From: Acidobacteriota bacterium | GTDB taxonomy: Bacteria; Acidobacteriota; JAAYUB01 | Assembly (NCBI GenBank): GCA_018001935.1 | Contig: JAGNHB010000009.1 | Location: 1 to 64,000 of the forward strand | Reading direction: 5' to 3' | Length of the DNA stretch: 64,000 bases | In this document: positions 25,601 through 34,048 of the stretch, piece after piece | Position numbering within the stretch: the stretch's first letter is position 1 | Layout: every line of letters begins with the position of its first letter | Translations under genes and position numbers: made by a program | The notes under the pieces: model-generated | What the model saw: only the letters and a program-made list of their open reading frames with translations | Database searches by the model: none | Told to the model about the DNA's origin: nothing

Positions 25601-25829
25601 GCCCCGCTACCGCACCATCGACATGGCCCTGTACAAGGACTTCCCCATCTTCGCCGAGACCAAGCTGGAATTCCGCTGGGAAGTGTTCAACATCCTGAAC
25701 ACGCCCCAGTTCAACTACCCCGAGTCCTCGGTCAACAGCGAGAGCTGGAACGGCAACATCGGCCGGATCACCGGCACGCGCAACGCGAGCTGGCGCATCA
25801 TGCAGTTCTCCCTGAAGTACATCTTCTAG
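22665..25829 (+). CDS. Oar-like TonB-dependent receptor
   Basis: An outer-membrane receptor of 1,054 residues. A signal peptide (MRKLLFLIAVVLAIGTPVMA) is followed by a carboxypeptidase-regulatory-like beta domain (ALSGTVTDESGSIIPGVTVT), a plug region (RMPLNGRNFVQLATLTPGV, VDNNESFVG) and a long beta-barrel ending in the aromatic FSLKYIF. Such receptors are abundant in Acidobacteriota. Substrates are mostly unknown and oligosaccharide uptake is plausible here because of the GH13 cluster, but no SusD-like partner is present. GGGAGG eight bases before the ATG supports this start over a longer frame. It is monocistronic, with a strong terminator. Confidence 0.95.
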   Translation: MRKLLFLIAVVLAIGTPVMAAGERAALSGTVTDESGSIIPGVTVTVTNTDTNQTLECLSNDSGFYSFPTLIIGPYKLEASLDGFQKYEQTGIRLQVGQNVRSDVVLKVGAISSVVTVQADVMQVNTVDATLGQVINDKIIERMPLNGRNFVQLATLTPGVTRGTYGAMDGAAGNAETMRYYWSGNASMSANGVRENQNNFMLDGVDNNESFVGSISIFPNLDAIAEFKVETSNASAEFGRAGGALVNATLKSGTNDINGTLFWFVRNEIFDANSWENNKNAPQDQAEKTPLRQNQFGFTIGGPIIKNKTFFFGDYQGLRLRIPQPSTVNVPTVAERSPSNYVGVVDPVAINYFNAFPLPNVGTNQYADNQRSRSTTSDQFDIRIDHNFSENDNMFGRFSWARDHTIMGSKLPLPLYAGWGSGDNSGNTWGAALGETHIFSPSLVNEFRAGFHRVHLGWFPTNYGIMAADEIGIPGVNFDDLTSGMPLINVNGLEWVGDYGPYTLPENTFSYNDTLTWITGKHTFKFGFNLNRRQQNYFQQQWAKGFYEFNSVNDCATGWANHAAKGALHGSFGMRSWELGLFAQDDWKLTSRLTVNLGLRWDIFTPITEVLGRESNFNLVSFAGQPEATQFMVDGNNLKTRYTNFGPRIGFAYSLTEDSKTVLRAGYGVFYAVENGGLDTSLSSNYPYSNVMESWGANIYRLSVAIPYPPPADPANPRGLVKWREIEAHTPFVQQWNLTLERELFRDLLVSGSYVGTRGTFLGGVRNINFPASFDVNGNNWTRPFTHVTDNIMAYEFRANSFYHALQLKADKRFSNGFAILGSYTWSHSIDDSPGAISGYGTGGMAAEPQDVYNLRAERANSGYDIRHRFSCSFIWDLPFGKGRKYGSDVGSVANFFIGGWQLNGIITFESGGWFTPNVWNRMGSLPIHWGSSRPDRVGDGNLPYGDRSPDHWFNYAAFDDKLGDPVHYGNAGRNILNGPRYRTIDMALYKDFPIFAETKLEFRWEVFNILNTPQFNYPESSVNSESWNGNIGRITGTRNASWRIMQFSLKYIF

Positions 25830-25867
25830 CCCAGGGTTCGACCCGGCCTCGGCCGGATGGACTCCGA

Positions 25868-25902
25868 AAAAGGGATGCGGCGCGGCCGCATCCCTTTTTT
25901 TT
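25868..25902 (+). terminator. Rho-independent terminator after the TonB receptor
   Basis: AGGGATGCGGC pairs perfectly with GCCGCATCCCT over a three-base loop, with A residues before and eight T after. Confidence 0.95.
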
Positions 25903-25975
25903 CATCGCCGGGTGAACCGGATCGGATAAAATGCATCTGTCAGCGTGTCCCGACCACCCCGTTTCCCACCCCTTC

Positions 25976-26163
25976 AGTATCGTTATCGGGATCGGGGTCG
26001 GGGTCGCAATCGCTGCTATCGCCAACCGGATCGCGATCGGCATCGATCCCAAGCCAGACCGATTGGATGAAGACGACGGCGGAGGGAGTGCGAGAGCGAT
26101 TGCGATACCGATAGCGATAGCGACCCCGATAGCGATACCGATAGCGATACCGATACCGATGGT
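25976..26163. repeat. Inverted array pair, family D (CGATAGCGATACC)
   Basis: The left arm (TATCGGGATCGGGGTCG, CAATCGCTGCTATCGCC) and the right arm (GCGATAGCGACCCCGATAG, CGATACCGATAGCGATACC) are built from six-base units on opposite strands. They fill most of the gap before the VWFA gene. A short related array is at 63109-63139. Confidence 0.8.
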
Positions 26164-26200
26164 TGATGTGAACGATAAATTTTTGATGAGGTGATAAACC

Positions 26201-27115
26201 ATGAATCGACATCGTTTCCTGATCCTGGCCGCCCTGTTCGTCTGCGCCTGCGGGCTCGCACCCTGCGAGGAACAGACGGCGGCCTCCTTCGTCAAACTGG
26301 GCGTCTTCGCGGAAGACGGGTCCGGCCAGGGGCTTGCGGGGCTCAAGGCGGAGAACTTCAAGGTCCAGCAGGACAAGAAGGACGTCACCCCCGGCGTGTT
26401 CCTCGGGTCCGAGAGCCCGGTCCTCCTGGTCTTCGTCATGGACACCACCGGCGACGCCTCCAACATCGACGCCCTGCGGAAGGAGCTGTGCAACTTCGTC
26501 TCCGCGCTTCCCCCGAGCATCCAGGTCATGGTGATGTCGTGCAACGACGGCCTGCGGGTCCTCCAGAACAACACGGGCGACCCCGCCAAGCTCAAGGAGG
26601 CCATCATGAACTACAACACCAAGGGCAAGCCGGGCTTCCTGGAGGCGGTGGTCCCCGTCGCCGAGAACCTCAACGGGCTCTTCATCAAGCACAACAACGT
26701 CCGCGTGGCGGTCATCTTCTTCACCGACAGCGAGATTTACAACTACCGGAAGCGCTACACCACCGCCGACTTCACCACCGAGGCCGAGAAGACCCGTGAA
26801 AAGCTCAAGGAGATCTCGGTGCCCATGTTCGTCATGCGGCTCCCCATAGGCAACAACGACACCTTCAACCGCACCTACGAGGGGTCCGTCGGCGAGATGG
26901 CCCGCACCACCGGCGGCGAGGCCGTCTACCCCACCACGGCGAACGGGATCACCAAGGCCCTCATCACCCTGCTCCAGCGGATCCACTTCACCTACGTGCT
27001 GGGCTTCCCCGCCCCTGAGGCCAAAGCGGGCAAGGAGTTCCGCGTGAGCGTGAGCCTCGCCGGCGTCGACGGGAAGGTCACCCACAAGAAAAGCTACCGC
27101 CTCCCCTCGAAATAA
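26201..27115 (+). CDS. VWFA-related protein, acidobacterial type
   Basis: A 304-residue exported protein. A signal sequence (residues 1-20) is followed by a short beta domain in which GLKAENFKVQQDKKDV matches the usual opening of the family. Then comes a von Willebrand A fold starting VLLVFVMDTTGDASN. The MIDAS DxSxS is replaced by DTTGD, so metal binding may be altered. A later strand is RVAVIFFTDSE. The last 60 residues (FTYVLGFPAPEAKAGKEFRV) are a typical beta extension. The function of the family is unknown; adhesion or complex assembly in the envelope is a guess. Confidence 0.85.
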   Translation: MNRHRFLILAALFVCACGLAPCEEQTAASFVKLGVFAEDGSGQGLAGLKAENFKVQQDKKDVTPGVFLGSESPVLLVFVMDTTGDASNIDALRKELCNFVSALPPSIQVMVMSCNDGLRVLQNNTGDPAKLKEAIMNYNTKGKPGFLEAVVPVAENLNGLFIKHNNVRVAVIFFTDSEIYNYRKRYTTADFTTEAEKTREKLKEISVPMFVMRLPIGNNDTFNRTYEGSVGEMARTTGGEAVYPTTANGITKALITLLQRIHFTYVLGFPAPEAKAGKEFRVSVSLAGVDGKVTHKKSYRLPSK

Positions 27116-27128
27116 CCCGAGGGGATTA

Positions 27129-27299
27129 GCCCGCGAATGACGCGAATTGACGCGAATCAGAAAGGAGAAGGGGGAATTCAGAAACAGAGTCGTTACAGGG
27201 AGTAAGCCAAAGCCTGTCTTCAATTCAGGTCTCGGGCGTTTCCCGATCGTCGCTTTTTTCTGCTGTCCGTATTCGCGCAAATTCGCGTTATTCGCGGGC
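27129..27299. repeat. Inverted array pair, family C (CCCGCGAATnACGCGAAT), upstream copy
   Basis: GCCCGCGAATGACGCGAATT continues to 27157, and the inverse is at 27271-27299; about 26 of 29 positions pair by eye. A spacer of about 110 bases lies between the arms. The second arm ends 28 bases before the GxxExxY start codon. Confidence 0.82.
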
Positions 27300-27327
27300 A
27301 GGAATTCGTGGGCAATCAGGAGGGATC

Positions 27328-27855
27328 TTGGCCGAGTTGATTTACCCTGAGGAGTGCTACCGCATCGTCGGGGCCGCGTTCGAGGTGTACAACCGCATGG
27401 GGTGCGGGTTCCTGGAAGCCGTGTACCAGGAGTGCCTGGAAATCGAGTTCAAGTTCCAGGGAATCCCCCACGAGGTCCAGCCCGCCTTCCATCCGGATTA
27501 CCGGGGCACCCAGCTTCGCAGGGAATTCCGGCCCGACTTCACCTGCTACGGCAAAATCCTCGTTGAGATCAAATCGGTTTCCGAGCTGGTGGACGCCCAC
27601 GTTTCGCAGGCATTGAACGCCCTCCACGCCGCCAAATACCGCCTCGGGATCCTTCTCAACTTCGGCCACCACCCCCAACTGGAGTACCAGCGGATCGTCC
27701 TGACGGCCCCCCGCGGCCAGGCAGTCGTCCGTGAGCCCCTCGAACGCTACACCCCGGAGTTCCCGGCGGATTGGCCCGCGAATGACGTGAAGGATTGGCC
27801 CGCGAATAACGCAAATCCTCGCGAATCGGGCCAAAACGCCGAAACAGAGGAGTAG
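27328..27855 (+). CDS. GxxExxY family protein (PD-(D/E)XK-like)
   Basis: A 175-residue soluble protein of the GxxExxY family. The signature is at GFLEAVY, and the PD-(D/E)XK-like core at RPDFTCYGKILVEIKSV. The family fold suggests nuclease ancestry, while the biological role is not established. The TTG at 27328 is used, with AGGAGGG four bases upstream; no ATG fits. The last 27 or so residues (from DWPANDVKDWPANNANPRES on) are encoded by family C repeat DNA and are probably not part of the conserved fold. Repeat arrays lie on both sides. No operon partner is seen. Confidence 0.88.
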   Translation: MAELIYPEECYRIVGAAFEVYNRMGCGFLEAVYQECLEIEFKFQGIPHEVQPAFHPDYRGTQLRREFRPDFTCYGKILVEIKSVSELVDAHVSQALNALHAAKYRLGILLNFGHHPQLEYQRIVLTAPRGQAVVREPLERYTPEFPADWPANDVKDWPANNANPRESGQNAETEE

Positions 27856-28040
27856 ACTTCGGGCTGTCTGTCTTATAATACAAGGGTTTGAGTATTATTG
27901 GCTCTGTGATTCCATTTTCCTTCCCGAGTACTTCCTGATAGTTCTCCTGCTTTCCCGGAGCCGGAAAGGGACTTGAGATGTTGTGTTCATCGTTTGTAAA
28001 TTCGGATTGGTATTCGCGTGAATTCGCGTTATTCGCGGGC
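27773..28040. repeat. Inverted array pair, family C, downstream copy inside and after the gene
   Basis: Direct units (GGCCCGCGAATGACGTGAAG, GGCCCGCGAATAACGCAAAT) at 27773-27830 lie within the 3' end of the GxxExxY gene. The inverse is at 28012-28040, just before the GH31 start. The spacer includes the gene's stop codon and an AT-rich stretch. Confidence 0.8.
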
Positions 28041-28055
28041 TGAAATGGAGGCGTG

Positions 28056-30671
28056 ATGAGAAATGGTTTTCGCCGGGTGAGTGGTATTCTTCGCGGGGTT
28101 GTTTTCGCCGGAGCGGTGCTGGCGATCGTGTGGGGGTGGGTGGCGGGGGCCGACCCGAAAACCACCGACCTCTACAAGGAGATGAAGGTCTCCAACCCGG
28201 ACGAGGTCTTCATCCCGCCGCTGATCCTGCGGCACGTCATCCAGCTCCCCACGCCGTGGGCGGACCCGCTGGCCGAGAGCCAGGCCGTCCCGGCGGGCTC
28301 GGTCCTGAACGTCCGGAACGACGGTCCCGCCGTGGTGGTGGAAACCGGGGCGTTCGCGCTTCGGTTCACCCTGGAAGGGAAGGCCCTCCACGTCGTCGCC
28401 CGCCGCAAGTCCGCCGACCACGGCGACGTCCACCCGGGGCTGGCCGTGAAGGACCCGGGGCAGGCGCTCGCCCTCCACGTCGTCGACTCGCCGGACCGGA
28501 TCGCCCTCTTCGCTCCCTCCCGGGGCGCGCCGACCCCCCCGGTCTGCACCGTCCTGCGAAAGGACGCCTCCCTCGAGGTCCCCCGGGGCAAGGGCGTCGA
28601 TCGCTTCCGCTTCGTCCACTCCCGCCAGGACGGGCGGATCTACGTGATTTCACCCCTCCACCCCGAGGACCGGGTCTACGGCCTGGGCATGAAGGCCGGG
28701 TCCCTCAACCGGGCCGGGCAGAAGTTCGTCATGTGGAACTCCGACGCCTACGGCTACCACGAGAGCAAGGACCCGCTCTACGCCAGCATCCCCTTCTACC
28801 TCCAGACCCGGTGCAAAGGCGACGGCGCCCGCGGCGTCTTCGTGGACGACGCCTCGGACGTGGAGTTCGACTTCGGCTTCTCCCGCCGCGGCGAGTCCTT
28901 CTTCTCCACGGCCAACGCCCAGGCGGATTTCTACCTGTTCGCGGGGGCGGCCCTCCCGGACGTGGTCGCGGATTACCAGGCCCTCACGGGGACCGCGGCC
29001 CTGCCCCCCGCCTGGGCCCTGGGGTACCACCAGTCCTCCCACACCTACTTCCCCGAAAAGCGCCTGCTGGACCTCGCCCGGGAGTTCCGGGACCGGAAGG
29101 TCCCCTGCGACGCCTTCTACCTGGACATCATCCACCAGGACCAGTACCGCCCCTTCACCTGGAACGCCGCCCACTTCCCCGACCCGAAGGGCATGATCGA
29201 AAAGCTCCATGGCATGGGCTTGAAGGTCCTGACCATCGTGGACCCCGGCATTCAGCTCAACGAGGACTACCCGGTCTTCAACGAGGGCCGCAAGGAAGGC
29301 TATTTTCTCAAGACCCTCGACGGGAAGCTCTACGCCAACAACATCTGGCCCGGCTACTCGGCCTTCCCCGACTTCCTCCAGGCGAAGTGCCGCCAGTGGT
29401 GGGCCGACCGCCACCGCGCCTACCTCGACGTCGGCGTGGACGCCTTCAAGAACGACATGTCCGAGCCCGCCACCTTCAACAAGGCCTGGAGCATGATCCG
29501 CTACGACGAGACCACCAAGATGCCCGGACCCCTGGTGGAGGGGACCCTGGACGAGAACGTGGTGAGCCGCTCCCCCGACTTCGGGACGGTGCCCCACCGC
29601 TTCTTCCACAACGCCTACGGCCTCTACGAGGGCATGGCCACCTGGAAGGCCCAGGCGGACTACGACGGGCGCCGCCCCTTCGTCCTCATGCGCAACACCT
29701 TCGCCTCGGGGCAGCGCTACAGTGCCATCTGGACCGGGGACATCCTCAGCGACTGGCCGTCGCTGCGTCACAGCATCCAGCTGCTCCTCAGCCTGAACCT
29801 GTCGGGCTTCCCCGTCTGCGGGGCCGACAACGGCGGCTTCGGCGGCCGCTGCACCCCGGAACTTTTCGCCCGCTGGACGCAGTTCTCCTGCTTCAGCCCC
29901 TTCTTCCGGACCCACTACTTCTTCGTCGAGCAGTGCATTCCGAAGGAGCCCTGGACCTTCGGGCCGGAGGTGGAGAAGATCGCCGTCGACTGCATCCGGC
30001 TCCGGTACCGGCTCTTCCCCTACCTCTACACCTCCCTGCGGACGTCACTCCAGGAGCGTCGGCCCCTGATGCAACCCGTCTTCTTCCGCCACGAGGCCGA
30101 CCCCGCCGCCTGGGACGCGGCCCAGCAGTACTACTGGGGCGACGACTTCCTGGTGGCGCCGGTGACGGAGCCGGGGGCGACGGGCCGGGCGGTCTATCTC
30201 CCCGCCGGCCGCTGGTACGACTTCTGGACGGGCGTCGACCTGGAATCGAAGGGGGAGAGCCGTTACGTCGATGCCCCGCTGGAAAAGATCCCGGTCTTCA
30301 TCCGCGGGGGCAGCATCGTGCCTTCCATGGAGCCCGGCGAAAACACGGCCGCCTTCCCGGCCTCCCGGATCGTGCTGGATTGCTACCTGGGCCAGGGGAC
30401 CGCCGAGGGGCGCCTCTACCAGGACGACGGGAAGACCCGGGCCTGCGTGGAACAGGGGAAGTGGACGCTCCTCCGGTTCAGCCTCACGGAGAAGGCCGGT
30501 GACCCCACCCTCGAGGTCAGGCGCGAGGGGGTCCCGGACTTCGCCCCGAAACGCCTCCTCGTCCGGCTCCACGGCGCCGGGAAGGGCTTGAAAAATTTGG
30601 GGTTCAACGGGAAGTCGAACCCCTTGACGGTCCGCAACGGCATCCCCGAGGCCGAGATCACCCTGGAGTGA
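28056..30671 (+). CDS. Exported GH31 alpha-glucosidase-like enzyme
   Basis: An 871-residue glycoside hydrolase of family 31, releasing terminal alpha-linked glucose or xylose. A signal segment (residues 5-30) is followed by a galactose-mutarotase-like N domain. In the barrel, nucleophile D467 lies in FKNDMSEP and acid/base D562 in WTGDILSDW, before SLNLSGFPVCGADNGGFGG. Proximal and distal beta-sandwich C domains follow (PVFIRGGSIVPSMEPGE). GGAG lies before the ATG at 28056; a GTG one codon earlier is possible. Together with the GH13 enzymes it would finish maltodextrin digestion outside the cytoplasm. Specificity cannot be told from sequence alone. Confidence 0.93.
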   Translation: MRNGFRRVSGILRGVVFAGAVLAIVWGWVAGADPKTTDLYKEMKVSNPDEVFIPPLILRHVIQLPTPWADPLAESQAVPAGSVLNVRNDGPAVVVETGAFALRFTLEGKALHVVARRKSADHGDVHPGLAVKDPGQALALHVVDSPDRIALFAPSRGAPTPPVCTVLRKDASLEVPRGKGVDRFRFVHSRQDGRIYVISPLHPEDRVYGLGMKAGSLNRAGQKFVMWNSDAYGYHESKDPLYASIPFYLQTRCKGDGARGVFVDDASDVEFDFGFSRRGESFFSTANAQADFYLFAGAALPDVVADYQALTGTAALPPAWALGYHQSSHTYFPEKRLLDLAREFRDRKVPCDAFYLDIIHQDQYRPFTWNAAHFPDPKGMIEKLHGMGLKVLTIVDPGIQLNEDYPVFNEGRKEGYFLKTLDGKLYANNIWPGYSAFPDFLQAKCRQWWADRHRAYLDVGVDAFKNDMSEPATFNKAWSMIRYDETTKMPGPLVEGTLDENVVSRSPDFGTVPHRFFHNAYGLYEGMATWKAQADYDGRRPFVLMRNTFASGQRYSAIWTGDILSDWPSLRHSIQLLLSLNLSGFPVCGADNGGFGGRCTPELFARWTQFSCFSPFFRTHYFFVEQCIPKEPWTFGPEVEKIAVDCIRLRYRLFPYLYTSLRTSLQERRPLMQPVFFRHEADPAAWDAAQQYYWGDDFLVAPVTEPGATGRAVYLPAGRWYDFWTGVDLESKGESRYVDAPLEKIPVFIRGGSIVPSMEPGENTAAFPASRIVLDCYLGQGTAEGRLYQDDGKTRACVEQGKWTLLRFSLTEKAGDPTLEVRREGVPDFAPKRLLVRLHGAGKGLKNLGFNGKSNPLTVRNGIPEAEITLE

Positions 30672-30710
30672 CCGTCTGCCCGAAACCGCGGTGGAGGCAG
30701 CCGACTCGGT

Positions 30711-30804
30711 CTCTCGCAACGGCGACAAGACGCGAAGCCTCGCAGAGGGGTCCCGGTCCGATCTTCCGTTTCTTTGCGAGGCTTGGCGTCTTTGCGTGAG
30801 GCAT
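30711..30804. repeat. Inverted array pair, family B
   Basis: CTCTCGCAACGGCGACAAG and GCGAAGCCTCGCAGAG are followed by TTTGCGAGGCTTGGCG and TCTTTGCGTGAGG. The pair separates the GH31 and OmpA genes. Confidence 0.72.
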
Positions 30805-30868
30805 CCCCGGCTTGTCTCTAACCTGTCTCGGTGTGCGCTCTCAAAAACTCTGTAAGAAAGGAAGAACC

Positions 30869-31702
30869 ATGAAAAAAACGCTCGCTCTCCTCGCCATGAT
30901 CCTCTGCCTGGCCCTCCCCGCCGGCGCCCGCGCCGAGCAAAAGGACGCCACGGGCTGCAAGGACCACCCGCTCTTCACCCGCATGCCGGGCTACTGGATC
31001 CACTCCTGCGCCCAAAAGCAGTTCGACTCCCGCCCCTTCGTGGTCGCCAAGGGGAAGACGGTCACGGTGGAAGGGCCGTCCTGGCGCATCTTCTACCTCC
31101 CCCAGGCCACCTGGACCACGAAGCCCAGCGACATCCAGATCCTGCGCAACTACGAGAACGCCGTTGGGCAGCTCGGCGGGACCCTCGTCTACGGGGAGAA
31201 GGGCAAGGACACCTTCCGGATCAACCGGGGCGGCCAGGAGATCTGGGTGGAGGTGACGGCCGAGTTCACGGGCAAGTACCAGCTGTACATCGTCCAGAAA
31301 GGGGCCATGCAGCAGGACGTCCAGGCCAACGCCGACGTCTTCGCCCAGGACCTCCGGGCCACCGGCCATGCGGCAGTGTACGGCATCCACTTCGACACCA
31401 ACAAGGCGACCCTCAAGCCCGAGTCCACGGAAGTCATCGCCGAGATCGCCAAGCTCCTGAAGACCGACCTCGCCCTGAAGATCTTCGTGGTGGGGCACAC
31501 CGACGGCGCCGGCGGGATCGACAGCAACCTGGAGTTGTCCCGGGCCCGGGCCGAGGCCGTCCTCCAGGCGCTGGTCAGGGACCACGGCATCGCCGCCGCC
31601 CGGCTGCGGTCCTTCGGTTGCGGCCAGTTCGCCCCGGTGGCCACCAACGCCACCGAAGAGGGCAAGGCGAAGAACCGCCGCGTCGAGCTGGTCAAGCAGT
31701 GA
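30869..31702 (+). CDS. OmpA-family envelope protein
   Basis: A 277-residue exported protein. A signal peptide (MKKTLALLAMILCLALPAGA) precedes an N-terminal domain of about 140 residues without clear match. The C-terminal OmpA domain (about 165-277) includes YGIHFDTNKATLKPES, VGHTDGAGG and LSRARAEAV, and ends KNRRVEL. This domain binds peptidoglycan and anchors the outer membrane. No beta-barrel is predicted, so it is probably periplasmic or a lipid-free associated protein. AAGGAAG precedes the ATG. Confidence 0.9.
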   Translation: MKKTLALLAMILCLALPAGARAEQKDATGCKDHPLFTRMPGYWIHSCAQKQFDSRPFVVAKGKTVTVEGPSWRIFYLPQATWTTKPSDIQILRNYENAVGQLGGTLVYGEKGKDTFRINRGGQEIWVEVTAEFTGKYQLYIVQKGAMQQDVQANADVFAQDLRATGHAAVYGIHFDTNKATLKPESTEVIAEIAKLLKTDLALKIFVVGHTDGAGGIDSNLELSRARAEAVLQALVRDHGIAAARLRSFGCGQFAPVATNATEEGKAKNRRVELVKQ

Positions 31703-31717
31703 CGGACCCGGAAGCGC

Positions 31718-33925
31718 TCAACGCCCGGCGGGTGACGCCGTGTCGTAGAGGTGGTGGCTGAGGGCGAAGTACCCCCCTCTCAATTCGAAAAGCGGGCGCT
31801 GTCCACGGGCAAGGTCCTCCGGGAGGGGAAACGCGGCGAGGGCGAAGCCGGGGAGCGGGTCCGGGTGAAGCGTGCCCGGGACGGTCCGTCCGTTCACCGA
31901 CAGGAGCGGGCACTCCGTCCGGAAGTCGAAGCGCACCCTCCGGGTCTGCCAGTCCGACACCACGTCCACCTCCCCCGAGAAGGCCAGCCGGACCACCAGG
32001 AGGGCGGGGCCCGGGCGGGGCGGGCGCAGCCGGAACGACTCGCCGGAGAGGACCAGGCGGCCGCCTTCCACCCGGGGCGTCCCACCGGGGATGGCCGCCA
32101 GGAGGGCGGACTTGTAGATCACGCCCGGAGCGGGGGCCGCCACGGCGTAGGCGTGGGACCGCTCGTCCGGCAGCCAGGCGACGTCCAGCCGGTCGGCCTC
32201 CCGCCCGGCCCTTCCGCCGAGAGCGACGGCGGGCGCGGGGGTCTTCAACCAGGTTCGCTCCGAAAGGTCCCAGATCTCGTACCGGCTGCTGTACACCCCG
32301 GAACTCGACCACAGGGGGCGTTTCCCGGGAACCTTCAGGAAGCCCGTGTCCGCGGGGGCGCTCACGCCGGTGTAGTCCTGGAGGGCGGCGTAGACGGGCT
32401 GCCGCTCGGCCGGCAGGTGGGCCAGGGCCTCGGCGAGGGCCCCGGGCCCGTCCGCGGCCGCGCCCCGGAAACCCGGCGTGGTCAGGCCGAGCAGGTCCAC
32501 GATGTCGACGCCCGAGGCGTAGGGGATGACCCCCGCGTCCAGGATCGCCACGGGGCCCTTCGGGGCCAGTTCGCGCAGTTTCGGCGCCACCTCGTCGGTG
32601 AGGGTCCGGAGGTTCCCCGCCTCCACGGCGTAGGCGGCCGCCCAGAACAGCAGGGACGGGGCCAAAAACAGGAACTGCCAGGCGGCCAGGGCCTGGGCGA
32701 GCCGGCGAAGGCCCCCCCGGGGCGGCGGGGTTTCGTCCCCCCGCGGCCCGCCGCCCGCCGGGACGTCGCCGACGGGTCCCGCGGGCTCGGCGGCGGGATC
32801 GGGGCACCCCCCCCGTTCCGCCCACTGGAGCGAGCGGAAATAGAGAAAGAGCACCAGGGGCAGGACGGGGACCAGGTAGCGGTGATTCTGGAACCCGGAC
32901 AAGCTGGTCACGGCGACGAACCCCACCTGGACCGCGAGGAGGAGGCCGGCGGCCAGTTCCCCCCCGAAACGGCGCGAGCGGAGAAAGGACGACGCGGAGA
33001 CCCACGCGGCGGGGACAGCCACCAGCAGGGTGAGGGGGGCGAAGAAGAGGGCCGTCTTGGTCCCCCCGAAGCCTACCGGGGCCCCCGTGGGGTAGGTCCC
33101 GCCGAGGAGGCCTTTCATCACGTCCACCACGTAGGCCGTGGACAGCAGGAGCGCACGCCCCAGCGGGTACGCTAAAAAATTGAGCTTGTCCGAGGCGCTC
33201 TGCGGCACCCAGCTTCCCGCGATGGCGAGATTGAGCCCGAAGTACAGGGCCGCGCCCGCCGCCGGGGGGGCGAGGAGCCGGGCCAGGGCCGCCCCCCTCC
33301 GCTTTTCCCCCGCGCGACCGTTCCAGGCGGCCAGGACGCACAGGAGGGCGGCCATGCCGAGGCCTTCCGGGCGGGACAGGGTCAGCAGGCAGAGCGCCCA
33401 CCCCGTCCAGCCGGGGTAACGGCCTTCCCGTTCCCTGCGGGCGAAGGCCCACAGCCCGAGGGCCAGCCCCAGGGCCGTGAGCGGGATCTCCATCCCGCTG
33501 AAGAACCCCCAGACCAGCGGGCCGCAGAGCGCCAGGGACGCGACGAAGACCCAGGACCACCCCGTCGACCCCGAGGCGCAGCGCATCCAGGCGAAGGCCA
33601 CGGCAAGGAAAAGCGCCCACAGGGCCAGGTTCAGCCCGAACAGGGCGAGGGCGAAGGCGCCGGGGTCGCCGAACACCGCCGCGAGCGGGACCAGGAGGGC
33701 CGTGTAGAGGTAACTGGTGGCCGCGGTGGAGGGCCCGTTTCCCGGGGTGTAGTGGAAACCCTGGCCGTGGGCGAGCTGCCGGGCGTACTGGAGGTAGATG
33801 TAAGCGTCGTCCAGGGGGAGCAGCGGCCCGCCCGGGCACCGGTCGAGGTTGAAGGCCAGGAAGAGCAGCGCCGGCAGGAGCGAAACCAGCAGGATGCGCA
33901 CGGCGCCCGACCGGCGGTCGATCAT
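31718..33925 (-). CDS. Polytopic membrane protein, GT-C glycosyltransferase-like
   Basis: A 735-residue protein with about ten membrane helices in the first 460 residues and a soluble C-terminal part. The first periplasmic loop has LPLDDAYIYLQYARQLAHGQ, an acidic pair typical of GT-C enzymes that use lipid-linked sugars. Charged loops rich in glycine and proline lie around residues 375-410. The C-terminal domain (about 480-735) is beta-rich. GGAGGACCCC precedes the ATG at 33925. Its exact donor and acceptor are unknown. It converges on the OmpA-family gene. Confidence 0.72.
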   Translation of the reverse strand: MIDRRSGAVRILLVSLLPALLFLAFNLDRCPGGPLLPLDDAYIYLQYARQLAHGQGFHYTPGNGPSTAATSYLYTALLVPLAAVFGDPGAFALALFGLNLALWALFLAVAFAWMRCASGSTGWSWVFVASLALCGPLVWGFFSGMEIPLTALGLALGLWAFARREREGRYPGWTGWALCLLTLSRPEGLGMAALLCVLAAWNGRAGEKRRGAALARLLAPPAAGAALYFGLNLAIAGSWVPQSASDKLNFLAYPLGRALLLSTAYVVDVMKGLLGGTYPTGAPVGFGGTKTALFFAPLTLLVAVPAAWVSASSFLRSRRFGGELAAGLLLAVQVGFVAVTSLSGFQNHRYLVPVLPLVLFLYFRSLQWAERGGCPDPAAEPAGPVGDVPAGGGPRGDETPPPRGGLRRLAQALAAWQFLFLAPSLLFWAAAYAVEAGNLRTLTDEVAPKLRELAPKGPVAILDAGVIPYASGVDIVDLLGLTTPGFRGAAADGPGALAEALAHLPAERQPVYAALQDYTGVSAPADTGFLKVPGKRPLWSSSGVYSSRYEIWDLSERTWLKTPAPAVALGGRAGREADRLDVAWLPDERSHAYAVAAPAPGVIYKSALLAAIPGGTPRVEGGRLVLSGESFRLRPPRPGPALLVVRLAFSGEVDVVSDWQTRRVRFDFRTECPLLSVNGRTVPGTLHPDPLPGFALAAFPLPEDLARGQRPLFELRGGYFALSHHLYDTASPAGR

Positions 33926-34048
33926 GGGGTCCTCCCTTCGCGGGCTTCGGTCGTCATTCGCGCCCCGGTTCAACGGGCCGGGCCGCCGCCGACCCCGACC
34001 CCCGCCCCCGGTGAGCGGCAACGTCCGTCTTCAGGCGTCCGGATGCCC

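Noticed and set aside
27127-28041. Insertion sequence around the GxxExxY gene
   Set aside because: No transposase motif, and the flanking repeats are internal inverted pairs rather than one terminal pair; target duplications are not visible.
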